Shown here: positions 42,808 to 52,267 of the stretch, piece by piece
Numbering within the stretch: the stretch's first letter is position 1
Layout of the letters: each line of letters opens with the position of its first letter
Assembly: GCA_947501555.1 (NCBI GenBank)
Contig: CANMWG010000003.1
Location: 62,001 to 126,000 of the forward strand
Reading direction: 5' to 3'
DNA from: an uncultured Paracoccaceae bacterium
GTDB taxonomy: Bacteria > Pseudomonadota > Alphaproteobacteria > Rhodobacterales > Rhodobacteraceae
DNA length: 64,000 nt
The notes under the pieces: generated by a model
Database searches by the model: none
The model's input: the letters and a program-made list of their open reading frames with translations, nothing else
What the model was told of the DNA's origin: nothing
Program-made: the position numbers and the translations under genes

Positions 42808-43194
42808 ATGCGCCCTACCCTCATCATTCTGCCCCTCGTGGCGCTTACTGCCTGTGCAACACCACGGGAACAATGCATCGGCGATGCAACACGCGACACA
42901 CGCGTCCTCAGCAGCCTTATCAATGAAACACAAGGCAACCTTGCACGGGGCTACGCCCTGGAAGAACGCCAAGAAGTACGGACGTTAAAACGCCGGTGCC
43001 GTGGCAGAAACGACGATGGCACGGTTTTCACCTATGAATGCAACGAAACCGAGACCTACACAACATCAATACCCGTCGCTATTGATTTGAACGCCGAGCG
43101 GGCAAAGCTGCAATCGCTCGAAGAACAATTTGCGGTGACACAGGCCAGCTCAAACCAAGCTGTGGCACAGTGCATCGCGATCCATCCTGAATAA
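42808..43194 (+). CDS. Small lipoprotein, function unknown
   Basis: This 128-residue protein begins with a lipoprotein signal peptide, MRPTLIILPLVALTACATPR, with a good lipobox (LTAC, Cys16 as the lipid site). The mature part has three or more further cysteines (REQCIGDATRD, RRCRGRNDDG, FTYECNETE, AVAQCIAIHPE) and a predicted coiled helix (ERAKLQSLEEQFAVTQASSN) near the C terminus. It is divergent from hemF, and a GGAGAG-type ribosome site precedes the ATG. It is anchored in the outer or inner membrane; the function is unknown. Confidence 0.75.
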   Translation: MRPTLIILPLVALTACATPREQCIGDATRDTRVLSSLINETQGNLARGYALEERQEVRTLKRRCRGRNDDGTVFTYECNETETYTTSIPVAIDLNAERAKLQSLEEQFAVTQASSNQAVAQCIAIHPE

Positions 43195-43198
43195 TTAT

Positions 43199-43242
43199 AG
43201 CGTTTGGCGAAATACCTGATTGCGGGTTTTTCGCATGGCGCT
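43199..43242. repeat. Intergenic repeat element, copy B
   Basis: This is an imperfect hairpin sequence exactly filling the gap between two convergent genes. It starts AGCG, ends CGCT, and shares its last 26 bases (43217-43242) with copy A at 41796-41821, with three differences, two of which are adjacent. It probably acts as a terminator; a small dispersed repeat family is possible. Confidence 0.5.
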
Positions 43243-44049
43243 TTAGTGGGCAGAAACGGCGGCTGGATCAATCAAAGTGCGGCCGCCATCGACAGTAATG
43301 ATCTGCCCCGTGACAAAAGCGGCGGCATCAGATGCCAGATATTGCACAGCATCCGAAACCTCACCTGGGCTCGCGATCCGGTGCAGCGGCGTATTTTCCA
43401 CAATGGTCTCGCGCATTTCATCTTGATCTTTTAGCGACACTTGCAGGCTGGCGCTCATGACACTGCCAAAGGCAACCGCATTCACCCGGATCCGGTTGGG
43501 GGCCAAGGCAACGGCCATCGAGCGGGTCATCTGATCAAGTGCTGCCGAGCTGACCGAATAAGCCAGCAAGTCAGGATGGGTGCGACGGGCCGCAATTGAG
43601 CTGAGATTAACAATCGATCCCAAGGGGCCGTCTGTCGAACTGTCTTCGGCCTGTTTGATCATGCGCCGTGCGACAGCCTGGCTCATCCGCATGGCGGTCA
43701 TTGTGTTTTGTTGCAGCAGTTCCTCAACACTGTTGTCATCGGGATCCAACGGATCAGTGGTCATCACCTGCCGAGAGGCATTGACCAGAATATCAACACG
43801 CTCGAAGGCATCGATGGTTGTAGAAAGTAAGTTCGCGATGGTCAGCTTCTTGCGCAGATCACCTGCAAAAACACGAATGCTCTCTTCTTTTTCGGCGTCA
43901 TCGCCAATTTCATGACAAAGCGCCTTTTCGTCCATATCCGCAAAAACGACATTCGCGCCCATCTGCATGAAATGACGGCCAATCGCTAGGCCCACACCAT
44001 TTGCGGCCCCCGTCACAATCGCAGTCTTGCCAGCAATGGAAAATGACAT
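43243..44049 (-). CDS. SDR-family protein with serine at the catalytic lysine position
   Basis: This 268-residue protein has a clear short-chain dehydrogenase fold. It has the cofactor loop TAIVTGAANGVGLAIGRHF, ILVNASRQVMTT in place of NNAG, SIVNLSSIAARRTHPDLLAY with the catalytic serine and tyrosine, and the C-terminal DAAAFVTGQIITVDGG. After the tyrosine the sequence runs SVSSAALDQ, so YxxxK becomes YxxxS and the conserved lysine is missing. It may still bind nucleotide, but classic dehydrogenase chemistry is doubtful. It lies 37 bases after the RsmC-like gene on the same strand. Function is not assigned. Confidence 0.8.
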   Translation of the reverse strand: MSFSIAGKTAIVTGAANGVGLAIGRHFMQMGANVVFADMDEKALCHEIGDDAEKEESIRVFAGDLRKKLTIANLLSTTIDAFERVDILVNASRQVMTTDPLDPDDNSVEELLQQNTMTAMRMSQAVARRMIKQAEDSSTDGPLGSIVNLSSIAARRTHPDLLAYSVSSAALDQMTRSMAVALAPNRIRVNAVAFGSVMSASLQVSLKDQDEMRETIVENTPLHRIASPGEVSDAVQYLASDAAAFVTGQIITVDGGRTLIDPAAVSAH

Positions 44050-44086
44050 CAGGTCTCTCCTTTTGCCCAGCTAACGTTGTACCCGG

Positions 44087-45058
44087 TCAACGTTGCGGGC
44101 GGGTCGCGTGAAAAATCTTAAACGCACCATTGCCACCAATGATGTCCACATTGCGGAAACACTCTGACACTGTTGCCTCATACGGCAAATGACGGTTCGC
44201 GACCATCCATAGCTTGCCATGCGGGGCCAACAGGCGGGCAGCAGCCTGAATAAACGCGCGACCCAACCCGGGATCAGAGGCACGGGACGCATGAAACGGC
44301 GGGTTCATGACAATTCCATCATAAGGGGTGGTGGCGGTAAATTGGGTGGCGTCGCCCCAATGAAACGTCACGCGCGGGTCCGAGACATTTAATTTCGCAC
44401 AGTTCACCGACACCATCTCAGCCTCAATCAAATCAAGGGACGCGACACCGGTGCGCGCCAGCACAGGCGCGGCAAGATAGCCCCAACCAGCACCAAGGTC
44501 TGCCATCCGGGCGGGTAACTTCTGCGGCAAGGCCTCCGCCAACAAGGCAGAGCCTGCATCAACAGCGCCATCCGAAAACACACCGGGGGTGGTGAAATAC
44601 CCATGCGCGCCTTGCGCCGGCGGTGGGGCAGCCCAGTCGGCAAAGGCATCCGTTGCCGCAAACCAGAAAATGCGCCCATGCCCCTTGGTGATCGACGGTA
44701 GATCGCCCAATGACTTGCGGCACGCTTTAAACAGACTATCGACACCATCGGTCTTTTGACCATCGATAATGATCAGATCAGCCTGGGCACAGGCGGCTGC
44801 AACCATGGCACGGGCCAGCGCCTTGGCACGTGGGACGACCACAATCGCAACGGACACCTTGCGCAAATCTTGGGTAACCGGATAACCAGCACCCGACCAG
44901 GCAGCACATTCGGGATAAAACCCATGCACAATGGTCAGATGTTCACGCGGAAGATCCGCGACATCATAGGTCACAGGGGGGCGCATGACGGCAATGGTGC
45001 CTTGAGGCAACACTAATAGGCCTTCACCGAGGGCCGTTGATAAGCGGGATTGGGACAT
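44087..45058 (-). CDS. RsmC/RlmG-like rRNA guanine-N2 methyltransferase
   Basis: This SAM-dependent enzyme probably methylates a guanine of ribosomal RNA at N2. The 323-residue protein has the two-domain layout of RsmC/RlmG. There is a degenerate N-terminal domain (about residues 1-150) and a catalytic C-terminal domain with the SAM motif MADLGAGWGYLAAPVLA, IEAEMVSVNCAKLN for the ribose contacts, and the amino-methylase motif DGIVMNPPFHASRASDPGLG. The C-terminal block KLWMVANRHLPYE is typical. Which guanine is targeted cannot be read from sequence. It precedes the SDR gene and is followed upstream by clpS on the same strand. Confidence 0.87.
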   Translation of the reverse strand: MSQSRLSTALGEGLLVLPQGTIAVMRPPVTYDVADLPREHLTIVHGFYPECAAWSGAGYPVTQDLRKVSVAIVVVPRAKALARAMVAAACAQADLIIIDGQKTDGVDSLFKACRKSLGDLPSITKGHGRIFWFAATDAFADWAAPPPAQGAHGYFTTPGVFSDGAVDAGSALLAEALPQKLPARMADLGAGWGYLAAPVLARTGVASLDLIEAEMVSVNCAKLNVSDPRVTFHWGDATQFTATTPYDGIVMNPPFHASRASDPGLGRAFIQAAARLLAPHGKLWMVANRHLPYEATVSECFRNVDIIGGNGAFKIFHATRPQR

Positions 45059-45082
45059 AATTCGGGGAACAACGGCGAACCG

Positions 45083-45424
45083 CTATTCTTTCTCCATCGT
45101 GCATTGCAGTGGATGCTGGTGACGTTGTGCAAAATCCATCACTTGGGCCACTTTGGTTTCTGCAATCTCATGGCTAAAGACGCCAACCACAGCAAGGCCT
45201 TTCTTGTGAACCGTCAGCATCAACTCAAACGCTTGGGCATGTGTCAGGCCAAAAAAGCGCTCCAAGACGTGCACAACAAATTCCATCGGCGTGAAATCAT
45301 CGTTCAGGATCAATACCTTATACATAGGCGGGCGTTTTGTCTTTGGCTTGGTGTCAAGTGCAACACCAATGTCACCGTCGTCGGTGTCATCTTTTTCTGC
45401 CATCAAATGAACTGTCGGTTTCAT
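45083..45424 (-). CDS. clpS: ClpS adaptor for the ClpAP protease
   Basis: ClpS binds N-end-rule substrates and delivers them to ClpA in the cytoplasm. The 113-residue protein has a flexible acidic N-terminal tail, then the ClpS core [20 protein letters not shown], which holds the substrate-pocket residues. It continues [39 protein letters not shown] and a helix to VMDFAQ. A second possible start seven codons later lacks a ribosome site, so the first is preferred. It is divergent from a D,D-carboxypeptidase gene, as is common in Roseobacters. clpA is not seen here. Confidence 0.95.
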   Translation of the reverse strand: MKPTVHLMAEKDDTDDGDIGVALDTKPKTKRPPMYKVLILNDDFTPMEFVVHVLERFFGLTHAQAFELMLTVHKKGLAVVGVFSHEIAETKVAQVMDFAQRHQHPLQCTMEKE

Positions 45425-45707
45425 GCTTTCGCCCTGACTTCACTGGCGTAGTATATAAGGCACAGATCGCTGGTGAAAACCCCAAGGTTGCAAGTTGCCT
45501 ACAATCAGAAAAACCACAAGAAATTGACAATCTATGGGTTCAAGCATGGCAAAACCACAACATCTGGACTTGCAACGTGATGAACGACCCCAAAGTCTTT
45601 GAATTTAGGGTATTTTCTGAAAATCCAACTTATGCTAGCGTCACGTCATAACAATAAGACCACCGAAAAAATTCGGGGTCACTGAGGCAGAAAAAGAGGC
45701 AAGCGAC

Positions 45708-47231
45708 GTGGCAAGTCGTCCGGGACAATTGGCCCTCAATGGGCTGTATCTATTCGCATTCTTGATCGTAATTTTGCTTGCGCCGATCCGCGCAACAGCA
45801 GCGCCCTATGCGGCCATGGTGATGGATGCGCGAACGGGCGAAGTCCTGCATTCGCGCAACGCGGACACGCGTCTGCATCCGGCATCGCTGACCAAAATGA
45901 TGACCATGTATATCGCGTTCCAAGCGATCCAACGGGGCGAGATCACACTTGATACCCCCGTGACGATCAGCCGAAACGCAGCGTCTGAGCCGCCCTCGAA
46001 ACTCGGCCTACAAACAGGGCAAACGATCCGGCTCCGGTATCTGTTGCGCGCAGCAGCGGTGAAATCGGCCAATGATGCGGCCACGGCGATAGGTGAAGCG
46101 ATTTCTGGCTCTGAAGAGGCATTTGCCACACGGATGAACCGGACAGCCCAAGCCATGGGCATGCGTAACACAACCTTCCGGAACGCACATGGGCTGACCC
46201 AGTCGGGCCATATGTCCACAGCACGCGACATGTCGGTCCTCGGGCGGCACGTGATTTACGATTTTCCTCAGTATTATAACCTCTTTTCGCGGCGCACGGC
46301 GGATGCTGGCGTCGCACAGGTGCGGCACACAAACCGGCGGTGGCTGGACAGCTACGAAGGCGGCGATGGGATCAAAACCGGCTACACCAACGCCGCTGGG
46401 TTCAACCTGGTCGCATCAGCACAACGTGGTCAGGAACGGATCATCGCAACTGTCTTTGGCGGGTCTTCCACAACGGCACGGAACGCGCGGATCACTGAAC
46501 TGATGGATATGGGCTTCAACCGGGCACCGTCTCGGGCCACGATCCGGCAGCCAAACCCGCCAGCGGCAATGGTTTCAAGTTCATCACGCACAACACAGCC
46601 CCCCAGCGGTGGCGGTGATCCAGGGAAAATCGTGCGGGTCAACGGACTTGTTTCCAGCAGCTTGCGACCTATTCTGCGCCCCGCGCCGACAGCACCCGAT
46701 CCAGCGCCAGAGGCACTGGTGGCGTCCGTTGATAACGATGCGATCAACGCAGCACTGACAAGTGCAGTGGATGCAGCCCTTGCCGAAGCCTTGGGCGTCG
46801 ACATACCTGAACAGGAAGCAGAACCAGCAGCGGTCCAAGTGGCCGCAGCCACGCCACCCCCAGCAGTTACGCCCCCAGCGCGACCTGCCGCACCTGAGAC
46901 CGCAATCACAGTCGCGGCGGCAGTGCCCGCAACACCGGCACCCGAGGTCAACGCAGAGCCCGAAGTCGTCACCCGGATTTCCACATCAGGCGGACGGCAT
47001 TGGGGGGTGAACGTAGGACGGTACGACACACGCTACGACGCCGAAAGGGTCCTGCTGCGCGTCGCTTTAAACGAAATGAGCTCATTAGACGGGTCACTGC
47101 GGCGGGTCGTGCAACGGGCCGGAGGGTTTGATGCGAACTTCATGGGGCTCACCCGCGAAGGAGCTGATCTGGCCTGCCGCAGGCTGCAAGCACGCGGGAC
47201 AACATGCTTTATGATCGGGTCAGAGGGGTGA
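45708..47231 (+). CDS. D-alanyl-D-alanine carboxypeptidase with C-terminal SPOR-like region
   Basis: This serine peptidase trims the terminal D-alanine of peptidoglycan in the periplasm. The GTG start at 45708 follows a GAGG site and is followed by a signal peptide (LYLFAFLIVILLAPIRATAA). The penicillin-binding domain has the catalytic SLTK near residue 60, SAN near residue 119, and KTG in GGDGIKTGYTNAAGFNLVAS. A long Pro/Ala-rich linker (about residues 285-425) follows. It ends in an SPOR-like C-terminal stretch, HWGVNVGRYDTRYDAERVLL to GTTCFMIGS. SPOR domains bind denuded glycan at division sites. At 507 residues it is longer than typical DacA (about 390) because of this tail. Confidence 0.9.
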   Translation: MASRPGQLALNGLYLFAFLIVILLAPIRATAAPYAAMVMDARTGEVLHSRNADTRLHPASLTKMMTMYIAFQAIQRGEITLDTPVTISRNAASEPPSKLGLQTGQTIRLRYLLRAAAVKSANDAATAIGEAISGSEEAFATRMNRTAQAMGMRNTTFRNAHGLTQSGHMSTARDMSVLGRHVIYDFPQYYNLFSRRTADAGVAQVRHTNRRWLDSYEGGDGIKTGYTNAAGFNLVASAQRGQERIIATVFGGSSTTARNARITELMDMGFNRAPSRATIRQPNPPAAMVSSSSRTTQPPSGGGDPGKIVRVNGLVSSSLRPILRPAPTAPDPAPEALVASVDNDAINAALTSAVDAALAEALGVDIPEQEAEPAAVQVAAATPPPAVTPPARPAAPETAITVAAAVPATPAPEVNAEPEVVTRISTSGGRHWGVNVGRYDTRYDAERVLLRVALNEMSSLDGSLRRVVQRAGGFDANFMGLTREGADLACRRLQARGTTCFMIGSEG

Positions 47232-47327
47232 CTTTGCGGTAAGTCTGCTTCGAGCCCGTTTACCGGAGTTCTGCCGTGCAGCCAACGTCGGCCAATGCCG
47301 TTTCTCCAAAATTGTAGCGCTGATCAA

Positions 47328-48308
47328 TTATCGTGTTTCTGAGTTCGGAAAAATACGGACCAAACGAAAGCCGACAAAGCTACGACGGTAGTCGTCATAC
47401 GGCCCAATGCGGAAAGATGGGCGCAAAGCGTCCATGGCCCAGTTGTAAGATCCCCCCTTTGCCACATATCTGTCACAGCCTTGGGCAGCATGATCCAGAT
47501 AAGCGCTGTTTGTGGGCAGGCCTAGGTGTGGTTTTACGAAGCATGATATTGTAATTTCATTCACATTGCCTGACATGTGCCGCAGGCCCCAAGGGTTGGC
47601 AGCATCTAATTCATCAACAGGCACTGGAACCGCACGACTGAGTAAGTTCGGAAATGGGCGGCCGCGATTGTGCGCTGTTGTATCACCGGAAAAATTTGCC
47701 TGATCCGACGTCAGCACATCCCCTTGCGCGAAGCGTGTTGTTGTACCCGCACGCGCGGCATATTCCCACTCGGCCTCTGTCGGTAGACGGTAAGCCTCAA
47801 CACCAACACGGGCGTTTAGCCAGGCCACGTATTCCTGAATATCCAGCAAAGAGACATCGATGGCCGGGTGATCGGGCCCCAGTGCGACATCGCCGCGTCG
47901 AAAGACCAAAGCAGAGTGATCTGGGTTATGTGAGCATCCGCCACCCCGCACACAGGCCATCCATTCAGCATGGGTCACTTCGTTCACACCCATGGCGTAG
48001 GGTGTATCCATCAGCACTTCGTGCTGCGGTCCTTCATGCGGTATGTTATAAAGGCCATCGGGCCCCTCATATGCAACCGGACCCTTCCCCTCAACATCCC
48101 AAATTGACGACCAAGATTCCCCGTCGCTGGCCCCCATCATGAACGATCCAAGCGGCATAACCGCCATTTCGGGACAAACGCCACATTCTTGAAAGATATC
48201 TAGCGGCACCACGATGCTGCCATTCGCAACTACATAACTTTCTTCTGCTGCCAGCGGCGTAGACAAAAGCAAAAGCGAAAGAGTGAATTTCGAGATATCT
48301 TTTATCAC
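47328..48308 (-). CDS. Secreted FGE-sulfatase (SUMF1) domain protein, paralogue 1
   Basis: This is a 326-residue protein with a GTG start and a signal peptide (ISKFTLSLLLLSTPLAAEES). It has the formylglycine-generating-enzyme fold: AVMPLGSFMMGASDGESWSS, GVNEVTHAEWMACV, the hallmark YRLPTEAEWEYAARAGTTTR, NPWGLRHMSGNVNEITISCF, and a C-terminal RRSFVGFRLVR. The two active-site cysteines of true FGE, just before GFR, are absent, so sulfatase activation is unlikely. Instead it has other cysteines, such as CGVC in IFQECGVCPEM. It closely resembles the protein at 59757-60779. It stands alone and converges on the carboxypeptidase gene; the function is unknown. Confidence 0.83.
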   Translation of the reverse strand: MIKDISKFTLSLLLLSTPLAAEESYVVANGSIVVPLDIFQECGVCPEMAVMPLGSFMMGASDGESWSSIWDVEGKGPVAYEGPDGLYNIPHEGPQHEVLMDTPYAMGVNEVTHAEWMACVRGGGCSHNPDHSALVFRRGDVALGPDHPAIDVSLLDIQEYVAWLNARVGVEAYRLPTEAEWEYAARAGTTTRFAQGDVLTSDQANFSGDTTAHNRGRPFPNLLSRAVPVPVDELDAANPWGLRHMSGNVNEITISCFVKPHLGLPTNSAYLDHAAQGCDRYVAKGGSYNWAMDALRPSFRIGPYDDYRRSFVGFRLVRIFPNSETR

Positions 48309-48411
48309 CTAGCAATCCCCAAAATCGATCACATGGGTTACCCAAAATCAGCCGTTGGTTCAAACACAGCGAATGTCTGAAAGTCCGCCTAGCGGACCTC
48401 GACGGATTACC

Positions 48412-50013
48412 TCAGGCGACCTTACCCTCAAACGCCGCCGCCATCAGCGCGCGGGTGTATTCAGTTTTCGGATTATCAAAGATCGCATCCGCATCCCCTG
48501 CCTCAACCACATCGCCCTGCTTCATGACCATCACCTTATGGGACAACGCGCGCACGACTTTCAAATCATGGCTGATAAACAGATAGGCCAGCCCGTATTT
48601 CTGCTGCAGCTCGCGCAGCAAATGCACGATCTGGACCTGTACAGTCATATCCAGGGCACTGGTTGGCTCATCCAAAATCAGCAGCTTGGGCCGCAAGATC
48701 ATGGCCCGGGCAATGGCAATACGCTGGCGCTGACCGCCTGAAAATTCATGCGGATAACGGTCCATCAGATCAGGCGGCAACCCAACCTCTTGCATGATCT
48801 CACCCACCATATCGCGGCGGTCGCGGCCCGGTTCGACACCGTGCACACCAAGGCCCTCGGAAATGATCTCGGCCACGGTCATCCGGGGGCTCAGCGATCC
48901 GTAAGGGTCCTGAAATACAATCTGCATATCGCTGCGCAAAGGGCGCATCTGCCGTTGGTTCAGATGATGAATATCGGTGTCCTGAAAAGCGATCCGCCCC
49001 TCGGACCGGATCAAGCGCATCACAGCCAGTGCCAATGTCGTCTTGCCCGAGCCGCTCTCGCCAACAACGCCCAAGGTCTCGCCCGCGCGCACAGTCAGGG
49101 TCGCCTGATTGACGGCCTTTATATGGCCCACGGTGCGTTTCAGCAGACCGCGATAGATCGGAAACCAGATCCGGGCCTGATCGGTTTCCAGCACCACCGG
49201 CGCATCGGCGGGAACCGGCGCGGGTACACCTGTGGATTCCGCCGCCAGTAACGTCTGGGTATAGGGGTGTTGTGGGTTCGAAAAAATCTGCGCAGTCGGG
49301 CCCGTTTCAACCACCAAACCGTCTTTCATGACGCAGACACGATCCGCGATCTTGCGCACAATTGTCAGGTCATGGGTGATGAACAGCATCGACATGCCTT
49401 CGTCACGTTTCAGATCAGCCAGCAAATCCAAAATCTGCGCCTGGATCGTCACATCCAGCGCCGTGGTCGGCTCATCCGCGATCAACAGATCAGGCCCGTT
49501 AGCCAAAGCCATCGCGATCATGACACGTTGGCGCTGACCACCCGAGAGCTGATGAGGATAGGCGGTCAAACGGCTCTCGGCATCCCGGATGCCAACGCGT
49601 TCCAGCAATTGCACCACCCGGGCCCGCACCTTCGCACCGCGCAGCCCCTGATGCAGCTCAATGCTCTCGGCCAACTGCTTTTCGATGGTGTGCAGCGGGT
49701 TCAGCGAAGTCATCGGCTCCTGGAAGATAAAGCTGATGTCATTGCCGCGCACCCGGCGCAGTGCGGCATCATCGGCACCCACCATTTCGGTGCCTTCATA
49801 AGTGATCGATCCGGCCATAACGGCACTGTCACCCAGCAATTGCACTGTGGACAAAGCCGTGACCGATTTACCCGACCCGCTCTCGCCGACAATGGCAACC
49901 GTCTCGCCCTTGTGGACCTGAAACGACACGCCGCGGACGGCATGTGTGGTGTCCCCATCCTGCCGAAAGGCCACGCGTAGATCGCTTACATCCAAAACAA
50001 CCGGGGTATTCAT
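48412..50013 (-). CDS. yejF: Peptide ABC transporter ATPase with two ATP-binding domains (YejF type)
   Basis: This is the ATPase of a Yej-type importer for peptides and peptide-like compounds such as microcin C. The 533-residue protein is a fusion of two ABC domains. The first has [19 protein letters not shown], then [20 protein letters not shown] and [15 protein letters not shown]. The second has [19 protein letters not shown], then [19 protein letters not shown] and [15 protein letters not shown]. Each domain thus has full Walker and signature motifs. It is the last gene of a four-gene minus-strand operon and overlaps yejE by four bases. DppDF-type separate ATPases are the alternative layout. 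Confidence 0.92.
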   Translation of the reverse strand: MNTPVVLDVSDLRVAFRQDGDTTHAVRGVSFQVHKGETVAIVGESGSGKSVTALSTVQLLGDSAVMAGSITYEGTEMVGADDAALRRVRGNDISFIFQEPMTSLNPLHTIEKQLAESIELHQGLRGAKVRARVVQLLERVGIRDAESRLTAYPHQLSGGQRQRVMIAMALANGPDLLIADEPTTALDVTIQAQILDLLADLKRDEGMSMLFITHDLTIVRKIADRVCVMKDGLVVETGPTAQIFSNPQHPYTQTLLAAESTGVPAPVPADAPVVLETDQARIWFPIYRGLLKRTVGHIKAVNQATLTVRAGETLGVVGESGSGKTTLALAVMRLIRSEGRIAFQDTDIHHLNQRQMRPLRSDMQIVFQDPYGSLSPRMTVAEIISEGLGVHGVEPGRDRRDMVGEIMQEVGLPPDLMDRYPHEFSGGQRQRIAIARAMILRPKLLILDEPTSALDMTVQVQIVHLLRELQQKYGLAYLFISHDLKVVRALSHKVMVMKQGDVVEAGDADAIFDNPKTEYTRALMAAAFEGKVA

Positions 50014-51185
50014 TCTGCGGCCTTTTGTAAGGAAACAAGATCATCATCGACGCTGACATCTCCATCCGCGACAAAGGTCTTGCGCGGATCAAATGCATCT
50101 CGGACGCCTTCAAAGATAAATACCAGCAGGGACAACATGATCGCGAAGGTAAAGAAAGCGGTAAAGCCCAACCAAGGGGCCTGCAGGTTCTGCTTGGCCT
50201 GCAACGTCATCTCGCCCAATGACGGGGCAGATGAAGGTAATCCGAAGCCCAGGAAGTCCAGCGCAGCAAGGCCACCAATGGCACCAGTGACCAGGAATGG
50301 CAGCATGGTCAACGTGGCAACCATCGCGTTGGGCAGCATATGGCGGAACATGATAGTACGGTCACGCACGCCCAGCGCCTTGGCCGCACGGACATATTCC
50401 AAATTGCGGGCACGCAAGAACTCGGCCCGGACAACGCCCACAAGGGCAGGCCAACCAAACAGCACCGTCAAGCCCACCAGCAGCCAGTAACTTCGGCCCA
50501 GAATAGCGAAGACGATGATGATGACATAAAGCGAAGGCATGCCCGTCCAAATCTCAATGAAGCGTTGGAAAATCAGGTCGGTCCAACCGCCAAAATACCC
50601 CTGCACAGCGCCCGCCATGATCCCAATGATCGAAGACGCTACAGTGACAGTCAAAGCAAAGGTGACAGATAATCGAAAGCCGTAAATGACGCGAGCGACA
50701 ACATCGCGTTTGGTGTCATCCGTGCCCAACCAATTCTGCGCGCTTGGCGCGGCGGGGGCCACGCCCGCAACATCCACAATGGTGTTGTAGGAATAGGGAA
50801 TAACGGGCCACAGCATCCAGCCTTTGTGAAAATCGCCCTCCAGCGTCTCGCCTGCATCGACGGCGGCGATCAGCGCATCGGGTTCATCAAAACACTCTAG
50901 CAAGCCGCCCGTGACAATAAGGCAATCGACCTCAGCCTCGCCATAGCCTGCCTCGGTTGGGAAATCCCCGCCAAAGTCGCGTTCAGAATAGAAGTTAAAG
51001 ATGGGCATGCGGATTTCACCGCGATAGCTGACAGCGATGGGTTTGTCATTGGCGATGAACTCGGCAAACAGGGACAGGCCGAACAGGACACCAAAAATAG
51101 CCAGCGACCAAAACGCGCGGCGGTTACGGCGAAAATTGCGCAGACGGCGCTGGTTCAAAGGGGAAATCATCGCAGCACGGGCCAT
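50010..51185 (-). CDS. yejE: Peptide ABC transporter permease YejE
   Basis: This is an inner-membrane permease of the Yej importer, 391 residues. It begins with a basic cytoplasmic stretch (SPLNQRRLRNFRRNRRAFWS), then a membrane segment and a periplasmic region with FYSERDFGGDFPTEAGYGE. The latter is a feature of YejE and longer than in OppC. A five-segment permease core follows, with the contact loop RAAKALGVRDRTIMFRHMLP near residue 270. Its start overlaps the yejB stop by one base. It pairs with YejB to form the channel. Confidence 0.92.
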   Translation of the reverse strand: MARAAMISPLNQRRLRNFRRNRRAFWSLAIFGVLFGLSLFAEFIANDKPIAVSYRGEIRMPIFNFYSERDFGGDFPTEAGYGEAEVDCLIVTGGLLECFDEPDALIAAVDAGETLEGDFHKGWMLWPVIPYSYNTIVDVAGVAPAAPSAQNWLGTDDTKRDVVARVIYGFRLSVTFALTVTVASSIIGIMAGAVQGYFGGWTDLIFQRFIEIWTGMPSLYVIIIVFAILGRSYWLLVGLTVLFGWPALVGVVRAEFLRARNLEYVRAAKALGVRDRTIMFRHMLPNAMVATLTMLPFLVTGAIGGLAALDFLGFGLPSSAPSLGEMTLQAKQNLQAPWLGFTAFFTFAIMLSLLVFIFEGVRDAFDPRKTFVADGDVSVDDDLVSLQKAAE

Positions 51186-52258
51186 CAGTTTCGCGCCTCA
51201 AAATCGATGCGCGGGTCAATCAGCACATAGGTCAAATCCGTAATGATCCCCACAATCAAACCAATCAATGAAAAGGCAAACAGCGTGCCAAAGACCACAG
51301 GATAGTCACGGGCCACTGCGGCCTCAAAACCCAAACGGCCCAAACCATCCAACGAAAACAGCGTCTCAATAATCAGCGAGCCACCAAAGAACACGCCAAT
51401 AAACAGGGCCGGAAAGCCCGAGATGACAATCAGCATCCCGTTGCGAAATACATGGCCGTAAAGCACGCGGTTTTCAGACAAACCCTTGGCGCGGGCGGTC
51501 ATGACGTATTGCTTCTTGATCTCATCGAGAAAGCTGTTCTTGGTCAGCAACGTCAACGTCGCAAAGGCGGATATGGTCGACGCCAGCACCGGCAGAGTAA
51601 TATGCCAGAAATAATCAAGCACTTTGCCGATCATGCTGAGGTCCTCAAAGTTGCTGGATGTCAAACCACGCAGTGGGAAAATACGCCAATAGGACCCACC
51701 CGCAAACAAGACGATCAACAAAATAGCAAACAGGAACCCGGGGATGGCATAGCCCACAATAATCGCGGCTGAGGTCCATGTATCAAAGGGTGACCCGTCC
51801 TTGATGGCCTTCTTAACACCCAGCGGGATCGACACCATATAGGCAATCAAAGTCGACCAAAGACCAAGCGTGATCGACACCGGCATCTTTTCCATGACCA
51901 AATCAAACACACTGATGGAACGGAAATAACTCTCGCCGAAGTCAAGGCGCATATAGTTCCACATCATGTTCAGGAAGCGTTCCAGCGGGGGTTTGTCAAA
52001 CCCAAACTCGCGCTCAAGATCGGCGATGAAATCCGCCGGCAGACCGCGGCTGCCAACATAATCGCTATTGCCACTTTCGACCAGCTCACTTCCACCGCCG
52101 GAAATGCCCTCAAACACATCTCCACCGCCCTCAAGCTCGGCAAGGATTTGTTCAATCGGGCCGCCGGGGACAAACTGGGTCAGCACGAAATTGATGATCA
52201 TGATCCCCACCAGTGTCGGAATCACGAGCAACAACCGCCTTAATATATAAGCTCCCAC
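51185..52258 (-). CDS. yejB: Peptide ABC transporter permease YejB
   Basis: This is the other inner-membrane permease of the Yej importer, 357 residues. The N terminus [20 protein letters not shown] is a membrane segment typical of OppB/DppB/YejB. A long periplasmic region of about 100 residues follows, with a Gly/Glu-rich stretch, ending in [20 protein letters not shown]. The permease core follows, with [20 protein letters not shown] as the contact loop. It starts nine bases after the yejA stop. The order yejA-yejB-yejE-yejF matches that in enteric bacteria and other Rhodobacteraceae. Confidence 0.92.
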   Translation of the reverse strand: MGAYILRRLLLVIPTLVGIMIINFVLTQFVPGGPIEQILAELEGGGDVFEGISGGGSELVESGNSDYVGSRGLPADFIADLEREFGFDKPPLERFLNMMWNYMRLDFGESYFRSISVFDLVMEKMPVSITLGLWSTLIAYMVSIPLGVKKAIKDGSPFDTWTSAAIIVGYAIPGFLFAILLIVLFAGGSYWRIFPLRGLTSSNFEDLSMIGKVLDYFWHITLPVLASTISAFATLTLLTKNSFLDEIKKQYVMTARAKGLSENRVLYGHVFRNGMLIVISGFPALFIGVFFGGSLIIETLFSLDGLGRLGFEAAVARDYPVVFGTLFAFSLIGLIVGIITDLTYVLIDPRIDFEARN

Positions 52259-52267
52259 TACGCGGCC

